The position numbers and the translations under genes are program-made. Below, piece after piece: positions 1 to 7,293 of a stretch of DNA of 14,406 nt (its first letter is position 1; each line of letters begins with the position of its first letter). The stretch lies in contig BCLD01000002.1 in assembly GCA_001600875.1 (NCBI GenBank), forward strand, positions 7,630 through 22,035, read 5' to 3'. The notes beneath the pieces were generated by a model. It searched no databases and was not told where the DNA came from. It worked only from the letters and a program-made list of their open reading frames with translations. Source of the DNA: Solicoccozyma terricola. Taxonomy: Eukaryota; Basidiomycota; Tremellomycetes; Filobasidiales; Piskurozymaceae.

Positions 1-10
1 TCGCTGTCGA

Positions 11-13
<3 letters not shown>

Positions 14-42
<29 letters not shown>

Positions 43-72
43 TCGAAGTCGAAGTCGAGGTCGAGGTCGAGA
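14..72. repeat. 29-G homopolymer followed by a hexanucleotide repeat
   Basis: An unbroken run of 29 G (14-42) is followed by about five copies of a GTCGAA/GTCGAG hexamer up to about position 72. No gene can be read across it. The G-run resembles the intronic G- and C-runs seen throughout the window, so it may be part of an intron or leader of a gene lying to the left, but nothing here proves that. Confidence 0.8.
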
Positions 73-184
73 GGGGGGATAAGTGTAAGTAAAGTATTCG
101 CATTAGAAGAAGGGACTTGCCGTGTTGTGCTCTAAAGATATCTGTATCTGCCGAGATGGACTTGCCGACTTGCCGTAAACGATT

Positions 185-368
185 CCCAAATGAAGCCCCC
201 AAATACTCAAACGTCGGTATGTTGACCAACGATGCCCATTGCCCAAACAATGATATCTGCCGATACCATACCCAAATGATGCCCCCAAATATACCCAAAC
301 GTCGGTGTAATACCAACGAAGCCCATACCCAAACGTCGATGTAATACCAACGAAGCCCATACCCAAAG
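185..368. repeat. Degenerate tandem repeat, 34-bp core unit
   Basis: Two adjacent 34-bp units (293-326 and 327-360) differ at one base; each starts ACCCAAACGTCG and ends CGAAGCCCAT. A third partial unit begins at 361. A more diverged copy of about 35 bp is at 205-239. The flanking segment starting CCCAAATGA at 185 recurs at 271, so the array seems built from a larger composite of about 86 bp. Both strands are open over part of the array, but the predicted peptides are repeat translations and are not called as genes. Confidence 0.75.
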
Positions 369-776
369 CCGAATGCCACTAATGTCGCTGGCGTGTCAAG
401 TGTTCCCTGGCTCTTCTGTCCTAACCCGAAGTTCAGGGCTAGGTAACATCCAAGCCAGTAGAGAGAGTGAGAGAGAGAGACCACCCCCGTTCACCGAGAC
501 ATGGACATGTGCCCAGACTGATCAGGTCTTGACACAAAGTACTGATGAGAATGCATGTAAATATGCAAACATGAACGGGGAGTGTGTGTGTTGTTGTGGA
601 TGAGGAGAGAAGGGGGGGGGGGGGGGAATCCACCTCACGGCGGAAGGACTATATAGGAAAAAAAAGGGCAAAAAAGGGAAAAAAGCAACAAATCTTAGGA
701 CGCGACAGCGCGCCCCGTCAGGTTTCACCTCAAGACGTCGAATGCACCTCATTGAATCACACCACCACCCTCTTCC
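369..776. other. Non-coding or unrecognised stretch with a 15-G run
   Basis: No recognisable protein or RNA gene was found. The stretch holds a GA-rich patch (about 460-482), a GT-rich patch near 586-600, a 15-G run (612-626) and an A-rich segment (657-690) that follows a TATATAGG motif. If the 2OG dioxygenase exon downstream is part of a live gene, its previous exon should lie here or further left, but I could not identify the expected HxD iron-binding segment in any frame. Confidence 0.5.
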
Positions 777-792
777 CCCCCCCCTCCCCCAG

Positions 793-1016
793 GCGGTGAT
801 CTCATTCTCCCCGACTTTGGACTAAGGATGGAGTATAAACCTGGAGACCTCTGTCTCTTCCGCTCCAGGGTCATCCGCCATGCTATTGCACCCTTCACTG
901 GTCAACGGGATGCCATCGTGCAGTTCACCCATCAGACGGATTTGAAGTTGGGGATGGCTATTGAGAAACTGGTGGATCCCAAGAAGCGAAAGCGAAAGAA
1001 GCGAAAAAGTCAATGA
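793..1016 (+). pseudogene. Last exon or fragment of a TET/JBP-like 2OG-Fe(II) dioxygenase
   Basis: The exon follows a C-rich tract and a 3' splice site (AG at 791-792), enters in phase 1 and ends at TGA 1014-1016. It reads GGDLILPDFG, then a PGD turn, then RVIRHAIAPFTGQR and IVQFTH, and ends in a lysine/arginine tail (KKRKRKKRK) like a nuclear localisation signal. This is the end of a double-stranded beta-helix fold: the PGD strand, the distal iron-binding His (in VIRH) and the Arg that binds 2-oxoglutarate (in GQR). Fungal TET/JBP-type oxygenases, often linked to KDZ transposons in basidiomycetes, have this arrangement. The upstream HxD iron motif and any start were not found, so this is a fragment or a gene whose earlier exons I cannot see. 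Another 2OG oxygenase subfamily is possible. Confidence 0.55.
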
Positions 1017-1447
1017 GTAGATTGTATACAAGTTGCTCGACGTTCGTTTAATACGAAAAAGTGCTTGGGATTGTGGCCGGGGCGCTGAGTTCGACGTACA
1101 TGGCGAGGGCGGTACGATCGGGTGCTAATACCCCACCAAATACCCCACCATTCTAGCTGGTTTCGACACCCCGAAAGACAGCCAACGTTTGAAATTACAA
1201 TGTCGCGGTGTTGGACAAAGCGTGAGGGGTGTTTTACCTACGGCAACGTCCATCCAACTCGCTATCGCATCTACGACGATTCAACTCGAAACAGTGACGT
1301 CAGATACGCGCGCGACCTCCACTTTCTCGCTGGATCGCCCGATTTCCCTGATGTCATGGATGCGTGGAGCGTTCATATACCTGTCGGTCGACCGACGTTC
1401 CCAGCATCCACCAGCAACACCCCCCCCCCCCCCCCCCCACCACCACC
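1017..1447 (+). promoter_or_regulatory. Upstream region and leader of the alcohol dehydrogenase
   Basis: No gene is recognised between the 2OG fragment and the dehydrogenase start. It contains a perfect palindromic CRE-type octamer TGACGTCA at 1295-1302, about 145 bp before the ATG, and a 19-C run at 1420-1438 immediately before the start context CACCACCACCATG. The open frames that cross this region show no family features and look like chance. Promoter function is inferred from position and the motif only. Confidence 0.45.
1295..1302. promoter_or_regulatory. CRE/ATF-type site TGACGTCA
   Basis: Exact palindromic octamer recognised by CREB/ATF-family bZIP factors, about 145 bp upstream of the dehydrogenase ATG. 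Related octamers occur in the two other promoter-type intergenic regions of the window (3179-3186 and 7203-7210). Binding is inferred. Confidence 0.4.
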
Positions 1448-3122
1448 ATGCAAGCCGCTTCGAACGCTTTGAATGACAATTTGAACCCCGTTGAGGGTAA
1501 CATCCTCCTTTCCCAACCACGGATGGACCCTACTCGAACGATGAAGGCGTTGACCTGGCAGGGAACGAATTCCGTTAAAGTCAAGACGATGCCTGTTCCT
1601 GACATAACGATGCCTCAAGATGTGGTTCTCAAGATTACTGGTACCACGATCTGCGGGTCGGATTTGCATCTGTACCACGGAGAGATCCCGACCATGAAAA
1701 AGGATGATATTCTGGGGCACGAGTTTATGTGGGTAGAAGGGGGTGTTGTTCGTGTGACGGACGGACGGACGGACGTCCTAACCTGTTGCCATGTAGGGGA
1801 GTTGTCGACAAGGCTGGTCCGGAGGTTACAAAGTTGAAGGTTGGAGATGTGAGTGTGGCCGCCCCCCGCACACCCCACCGCTCATCCCCCCCCCCCCCCC
1901 CCCCCCCCCCCGTTGTCGTGTCCTTCCAAGCGGCATGACGCGATTGAGCATTCTGCAAGCAAAAGTTGTCTTCGATGTGCGATCGAACGAATGATTCGCC
2001 TTTGGTCGCCAAGATGTGAGTGCGGGGGAGTGGCCGGTGGCCTCGCTCGGTGCCCACGGGCTGACCTACGGTCCACCAGGTGGGGAGGTGGTAAAGGATG
2101 TTTTGGATCCACCGCTGCCTTTTTCGGATACTCTGGTATGACTGGCCGACTCCCCGGAGGTCAAGCCGAGTACATCCGAGTTCCATTCGCCGACGTCAAC
2201 TGTCTCAAGGTCCCTGAAAACTTGCACGACGAGCAGGTAATCTACCTGTCCGACGTTCTCCCAACGTCCTACCATTGCGTTGTTGACACTGGAGTATCCG
2301 AGGGGGACGTTGTTGGCGTCTGGGGTCTCGGTCCAATCGGTCAATGTGTCGTTCGATGGGCGTTGTTGAAAGGTGCCAAGCGAGTGATCGCGATCGATTG
2401 CGTTCCTGCGAGATTGGAGATGGCGAGAAAGGCGGGAGCGGAGACTTTGAACTTTCACGAGATCAAGGATATATCAGGCAAGCTCAACGAGATGGTTCCA
2501 TTGGGTCTCGATTGCGCTCTCGATTGTGGGACATTTCATGAACCAAAGGTGCGTTCGGCGTGGAGTGCGTTCGGCGTGGAATGCCCCGGCGTTGACCTGA
2601 CGGACGACCCCCGACAGACCCTCCTTCACAAGATTGAAAAGACATTGATGTTGGAAACGGATGTCAGTGAGACGGTCAACGAGATGATCCTGTCTGTTCG
2701 AAAGATGGGTCGGATCGGATTGATCGCCGTGTACTCTGGATTCACCAACCACTTTAATAGTGAGTTTGTGGGGGTGGTCAAACNTGGGNGGTGCTAAACC
2801 CCCNCCNCCCCCCCCCCCCCCCCNCNGCCCAGTCGGCGCTATCATGGAACGAGGTATCCGTTTCATTGGCAACGGTCAAGCACCAGTTCACAAATACTGG
2901 GAGGAGATTCTCAACGACTACATCATTCCAGGCAAATTCGACCCTACATTCATGATCACCCATCGAGTTCCACTGGACGACTTTGAGGAGTTGTATGCAA
3001 AGTTTGATGCCCGTGTGGATGGGGTGGAGAAGGTGTTTGTGGAGACTCGGTTCAGTAAAGGTGCCATGCCTGGTACTCCTGCGCTGTCCCGAGTCCAGGA
3101 CTGGCCGTCGAAGGTGGTGTGA
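1448..3122 (+). CDS. Zinc-dependent alcohol dehydrogenase (MDR superfamily, formaldehyde-dehydrogenase-like)
   Basis: Exons read as 1448-1728, 1797-1848, a problematic third exon ending at 2015, 2080-2548, 2618-2759 and 2833-3122. The protein has the catalytic-zinc segment ICGSDLH (Cys69) and GHE (His91, Glu92), a GGQAEYIRVPF segment, the Rossmann fingerprint GLGPIG followed by IAID, and a standard C-terminus. It should oxidise or reduce an alcohol or aldehyde with NAD(P)H; the substrate cannot be told. The odd part is the structural-zinc loop: after VGD at 1848 the frame 1915-1959 reads VVVSFQAA, then TGA, RD, TGA, AFC, with TGA exactly where two conserved cysteines belong. No AG acceptor lies between the 26-C run and this segment. 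The only frame-keeping acceptor is AG 1958-1959, giving an intact 429-residue protein without that loop. Start ATG 1448 is the first in frame after the C-run. Confidence 0.8.
1849..1959 (+). other. Anomalous intron 2 region of the dehydrogenase, with loop remnant
   Basis: The donor is GTGAGT at 1849. A 26-C run fills 1886-1911 and is followed directly by codons for VVVSFQAA. TGA triplets at 1936-1938 and 1945-1947 lie in the dehydrogenase frame. The acceptor at 1958-1959 keeps phase 0 and skips the loop that normally carries three of the four structural-zinc cysteines (the fourth, in SSMC, is kept). Either the segment is a decayed exon now spliced out, or the consensus sequence is wrong after the homopolymer. 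Confidence 0.55.
2760..2832 (+). other. Dehydrogenase intron 5 with ambiguous bases around a C-run
   Basis: Intron with donor GTGAGT at 2760 and acceptor AG 2831-2832. It splices TTTAAT-A to TC-GGC-GCT to restore FNIGAIMERG. Ns are at 2784, 2789, 2804, 2807, 2824 and 2826, in or beside a C-run of about 25. A CTAAA branch-like motif sits just before the C-run. The Ns show that consensus quality falls around these runs. Confidence 0.85.
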
Positions 3123-3488
3123 GCGGATATATATTTTGTATGTATGTGGGGACAGTGGTTCGCCACCCTTCCGTGTGATTACGTCATCGCCACTTTGCCA
3201 CGTTGATTACGTATGCCAGTCCCGGATCGCAAGGAAGCGGGGCGGTGACATCGAGCAGCACATTGGACGATTGAACGATATCATATCATCCACCGTACGG
3301 AGACTGACTCTCTCCGCGCTCTTCATCCGTCTCTGCAGACTTCTGTTTGGAACGGTCGAACAGCATCGGGGCAGCTTTCGGGACCAGCATCAGGACCATC
3401 TTCGGGACAGGTCGTTCCACTCGAGTGGTGGGCCGAACCAACTAACCCCCCCCCCCCCCCCCCCCCCCCCCGCGCCCCCCACCTCGCC
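3123..3488 (+). promoter_or_regulatory. Intergenic region between dehydrogenase and SIP5 gene
   Basis: The first part is probably the dehydrogenase 3' UTR (T/A-rich GATATATATTTTGTATG near 3126). A CRE-like TTACGTCA lies at 3179-3186 and a further TTACGTA at 3207. Near the SIP5 start, AACTAAC runs into a 26-C tract (3446-3471), which looks like a branch point plus pyrimidine tract, but no clear AG acceptor follows before the ATG. No other gene is seen. Confidence 0.4.
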
Positions 3489-4636
3489 ATGGGCAACAAT
3501 ACCTCTACCCAATCGAGCTCTCCACGGGCGCACGGCTCATCCTCACCGAGTAGCAGTGGGACTGGTAGTACGTTCACAGCCAACTCTCCGAGCGGGACCG
3601 TTGGCTCTTCATCCAGTCGACACCGTGCTCTCTCCCTTTCCCACCTAGTTCCATCCGCATCCCAACCCATCTCCTCGTCAGCACATACCCCATCCACTCC
3701 GCCTCTTCTCGTTTCCGGCGGTCATCTCTCCCCACAAGGTCCATATCCGAACGCCATCGTCTCAGCGGAAGGAAAGGAAGGGGTGGTTCCCGGTACACCC
3801 GGAGGCGGAGGCGGCGGCGGCGGCGGCGGCTATAACGTCCCCACGGTCAAATCATTCATCCTCGACAGGAAACTAGCGCCATTCTACCGTGGACTGGAAG
3901 ATTATGACGAGTCGTGGGAGGATGAAAAAGTCGCTCAAATCCTCCGTCAATCCCGGGAAACGAACAAGGTTGGAGTTGTGGATGACGAGTCGTCCTCGTC
4001 CCCGTCCCCGGCAGGCGGAGGAGGTAGCATATCAGGTAGATTTGGAGGCTTTGCTAGTGCTAGACATCAAGCGACAATTCAAGCTGCGGTGGCTTCGATT
4101 CCTCAAAATGAAAAGGAATTGAGGGAAGCGAGGGCGTACAGGGGCGCCGTCGAGTGCCCGATTTGTTTCCTGGTGGGGAGCGATCTTGTGTCTGCACGCC
4201 GTCGCCATGCTAACCACCGACCGTGCTTTGCAGTATTATCCACCCAACATCAACACGTCTCGATGCTGCCAACAACCTATATGCACCGATTGCTTTGTTC
4301 AAATGAAACGTGCCGAACCGACATTACAACATCTCGAAAGCGAACCTGCATGTTGTCCGTTCTGTGTCGAGGCGGACTTTGGCGTGATTTACGAGTTGGG
4401 AAAGGTGAGTCGGGGGTGGGGTTTTGTCTCGCCTCGGTCTGATACCCCCTCCGGCGACCCAGATCGTTCCACAAGACGAAAGTCTGCCGATGGTATCCTC
4501 CGTTAGCTCGGAGATGAGTGCTCAGGATCCAAGACCCATCGGGGAGAACTTGCGCCGCAAGAGTGTTAGTCACAAGAGCAAGGAGGTGGTGACGATTGGT
4601 GAGCGCGATGCGTTGGCCCGGACAACCACTCGTCTG

Positions 4637-4669
<33 letters not shown>

Positions 4670-5077
4670 CGCGCGGCAGATTCAATCCGACCGGATTGGG
4701 AGGATAAACTCAATGCTGTCAAAGCACAAGCTGCGCGGCGTGCGTCTAGGAGGATCATTATGCAGAGGGTGAGTCTGGCAGAGGACGATTCTGTCGATGT
4801 ACACGTTCAAATCGATCCCCCTCCCGCCTCCAGGTTGGCGACCGCCTGATTCCTGTTGGCTACACGTCCTCCCGCAATGCGGCCGCGAACAATGGTGATT
4901 TGGGACCGATTCTGACTTCTGCTGAAGAGGAAGCGTTGGCGTCTGCGACGCGTGTCAATAGAAGATATGGTCGAAGGGGTGGCAGCGCCGGTGATGCGGC
5001 GGGTGTATCCCCTGGTGATTTGGAGGAGGTGAGTGATCGACCGACCGATCGACCGACCACCACGGCCAACGCTGACG

Positions 5078-5133
<56 letters not shown>

Positions 5134-5607
5134 ACCCCCCCAGCTCATGATCATGGAAGCGATGCGGCTTTCAATGATCGACCACGAGGAACACCAGCGG
5201 AAGGAAGCCGAGGCGAAGGCGGCGGCGACGGCGACGGCGACGGCGACGGTGAACGCCGGGGAAGGTTCTTCGAGCAAGGTTGGTCGACTGGTACCCAACG
5301 ATTACCAAGACCGCTGACCCACCACCACCAGCTCTCCAACGTCCTCTCATTCGCGAATCCCCATGCGTCCAGCTCATCTTCCCGTGGTCCCGACTCGGCT
5401 GACTCGGGATCTAGCGAACCGATCACGCCAAAGACCGGGTCGAGGAGGTCGTCAACTCCGACAGAGGCGACCCATGACGCACGTCCTAGCCAGCTCGAGT
5501 CGACGGACGGCACGTTCGGGGCGGGTGCGAAAATGAGTACTCCACCGCGGCATCCACCACAAACTCCCACCTCTGCGGGCTACGCTCGTCTCGAGGACGA
5601 TGAATGA
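3489..5607 (+). CDS. SIP5: SIP5-like RING-type zinc finger protein
   Basis: Seven exons: 3489-4172, 4234-4404, 4463-4598, 4680-4768, 4834-5028, 5144-5278, 5332-5607, giving 561 residues. All introns are GT-AG. The start is in a strong context (GCCATGG), and MGNNTS fits an N-myristoylation signal. A Ser/Thr/Pro-rich N-terminus with a 10-Gly tract (about 105-114) leads to the conserved core: CPIC (223-226), YYPPNIN, RCCQQPICTDC (238-248) and CCPFC (268-272), the atypical cysteine-rich RING of SIP5 proteins. Later come VGDRLIPVGY and LMIMEAMRLS (426-435), which with its preceding glutamates resembles a ubiquitin-interacting motif. In yeast Sip5 binds Snf1 kinase and the Reg1/Glc7 phosphatase; ubiquitin ligase activity is inferred from fold. 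The tail is low-complexity. The last donor is the unusual GTTGGT (5279). Confidence 0.9.
5029..5143 (+). other. SIP5 intron 5 carrying a 55-C homopolymer
   Basis: The longest intron with firm boundaries in the window (115 nt): donor GTGAGT at 5029, acceptor AG at 5142-5143. It has a GACC/GATC tetramer repeat (5035-5059), a branch-like GCTGAC at 5071-5076, then 55 uninterrupted C (5079-5133), one A and seven more C before AG. The branch-to-acceptor distance is about 70 nt, far more than in the other introns. Splicing joins LEE to LMIMEA. Confidence 0.85.
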
Positions 5608-5820
5608 CATCTCGACGCTGTATTTCACGTTTTTCCCAATGCGTATTTGTATACACTCCGTGTCCCTTCCTCCCTTTTCCCGTACGGCGGCATCATCACT
5701 CCGGGTTGTAAGACGTACAAGGTTCCATGTTCTCTGCGTATATCATAGATCAATACAAGATGACGGTGGAAAGTCCATCCGTAGGGCGGTCGGCGCTTAG
5801 GCATTACACCCCCCGCCCGC
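5608..5820. other. Convergent intergenic region (SIP5 / aldo-keto reductase)
   Basis: 213 bp between two converging stop codons. It should hold both 3' UTRs and polyadenylation signals. No canonical AATAAA is visible and no gene is recognised; short open frames on both strands lack family features. Confidence 0.5.
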
Positions 5821-7099
5821 CTACTCCACATCAACGACATCCCAATCCGTAACGAGGTACTCGTCGAGATTATCCAGCTGCAGAGCGCCGATGGTGATCA
5901 GCATGTTGCCGTGATCAGCATGTTGCGCCTCCCCCCCCCCCCCCCCCGGCCCCCACGACCCACCTTTTCCATCTGATCGTCCGTCAGCTCAAAGTCGAAA
6001 ATATCACCGTTCGAAACGATCCTGTTTTGTGATACTGATTTGGGGATGGGAATGTATCCCTACGAGATGTGACGAGTCAGACGGCGGGCGGGCGGCACCA
6101 CCCCGTAGCCAAAAACACCGATTCGCCTCACATGCTGGATACTCCATCGCAAAAACACTTGAGCCGCTGTGATACCATGCTCCTCCGCTATCGTGGTAAT
6201 GACTGGGTGTTTGAATCTCATTCCCCTTGCCAAAGGTGCCCAGGCCTGTTCGGAGCGAGTTAGCAGCGTGTTTACCTCCCCCCCCCCCTTCTCCCCCCAC
6301 CCCCCACCCACCTCTAACAAAATCCCATGCTTCTCGCACAACTCTACAATATCCTTCCTCCTCATAAACGGATGAAGATCGATCTGGTTCAACACCGGCA
6401 ACTCGGTTTTTTGATCCACAAACTCTTGTATATGTTTTGCACCATAATTGCTAACACCGATGCTCCTTACGAGACCTTGCTTCTTTGCTTGAATGCATCC
6501 CGCCCAGCAAGCCTTACGAATGGCAGGACCACCGATAGGTGAGTGAAGAAGGTATAGATCGATGTAATCCAGTGTAGAAACGGCTAGGGATTCTTTGATC
6601 TTGGAGACGGTGTCGGATTCCGACACGTTGGACTTGAGCTTGGTGGTGTAGAAGATGTCGGAACGGGGGATCGTCGGATTGCTTTCTGTGGGAGGTATTC
6701 TCAGCGCCGACCCTGCCAGTCTCGGACGGCGGACAACCGACGACGTACTAAGAAAATCAACGATAGCCTTCCCGCAAGCCTCTTCGTTTTCGTACCACTC
6801 TGCGGTATCCACATGTCGGTAGCCAGCTTCCAATGCCCAGATTACGGCTTGATACGCTTCATCGTCGGTCATCTCGTAGACCTAACCGACATGCATCAGT
6901 CCACAGCGACAATTCCGTTCCGTCCGTTCCGTTCACGGACGAGCACTCACTCCTAGACCGACTTGAGGCACCTCGTTGCCGTCGAGCATCTAGCATGTCC
7001 CGCATGTCCGGCATGTCCCTTTGTCAGCCGGAGCTCGCCATGACCAAGGAACCTGCTCACCTTGATCCGACCCTGGAGGTCGTTGGCAGTTGCTGGCAT
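5821..7099 (-). CDS. Aldo/keto reductase
   Basis: Seven exons on the minus strand: 7061-7099, 6951-6989, 6749-6881, 6312-6685, 6132-6245, 5964-6059, 5821-5877, giving 283 residues, the usual size for a short AKR barrel. All introns are GT-AG. The start MPATANDLQGRIK is spliced to MLDGNEVPQVGLG and then VYEM. The catalytic tetrad is present: Asp51 and Tyr56 in HVDTAEWYENE, Lys86 in FYTTKLK and His118 in LYLLHSP. IGVSNYGAKH is the family signature, and GYIPIPKSV with the following RIVSN is the NADPH-phosphate loop. It should reduce aldehydes or ketones using NADPH, in the cytosol; the natural substrate is unknown. Two introns (6686-6748 and 6246-6311) are multiples of three without stops, so an unspliced reading falsely extends the protein. 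It shares a short divergent promoter with the VMS1 homologue. Confidence 0.92.
5894..5926. repeat. 16-bp direct repeat in the last reductase intron
   Basis: GTGATCAGCATGTTGC at 5894-5909 is repeated exactly at 5911-5926 (period 17), inside intron 5878-5963 and next to a 17-C run (5931-5947, G-run in the sense strand). It appears to be a recent tandem duplication in intronic DNA. Confidence 0.85.
6993..7019. repeat. Short tandem repeat in reductase intron 1
   Basis: Three copies of GCATGTCC with a spacer base each time, inside the 71-nt intron 6990-7060. They add about a third of the intron length. Confidence 0.75.
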
Positions 7100-7293
7100 G
7101 GTGGGGTAGGTGATGTTGGAGGGATAGATGGTGTTGTGTCGATGGATGAACGGAGCATGCCATCGAGTGAGTGAGATGAAGACCAACTTTTCTGTTCGAC
7201 GATGACGTAAGACGAGCCGGGCGAAACAGGTCGTTGGTCGCCATCATCGATGACATCGATGACATCGACCACATCCACGACGACATCCACAAC
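7100..7293. promoter_or_regulatory. Divergent promoter between aldo-keto reductase and VMS1 homologue
   Basis: 194 bp separate the two start codons, so the two genes must share promoter DNA. A TGACGTAA (CRE/ATF- or Yap-like) motif is at 7203-7210, near the middle. The VMS1 side has a GACATCGAT-type 9-bp repeat (about 7243-7290), probably in its 5' leader. No other gene is seen. Confidence 0.5.

Noticed and set aside
1122..1837. Open frames on the plus strand reaching into the dehydrogenase first exon with His/Pro-rich translations
   Set aside because: They are created by the C-run before the ATG or use a frame different from the recognisable dehydrogenase; only ATG 1448 begins the family-like sequence.
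1936..1947. Selenocysteine or UGA-as-cysteine recoding in the dehydrogenase
   Set aside because: Kept only as a low-ranked option: every other gene in the window ends with TGA or TAG in the normal way, the same gene uses TGC for other cysteines, Dikarya are not known to use selenocysteine, and the site lies just after a long homopolymer.
4807..5298. Minus-strand open frames with long glycine tracts opposite SIP5
   Set aside because: They are the reverse of the C-runs in SIP5 introns and exon shadows; no family features.
7234..7293. A longer VMS1 N-terminus starting at 7234
   Set aside because: The codon at 7234 is TTG, not ATG, and the added peptide is a repeat translation; ATG 7294 has a good context and starts the family-like sequence.
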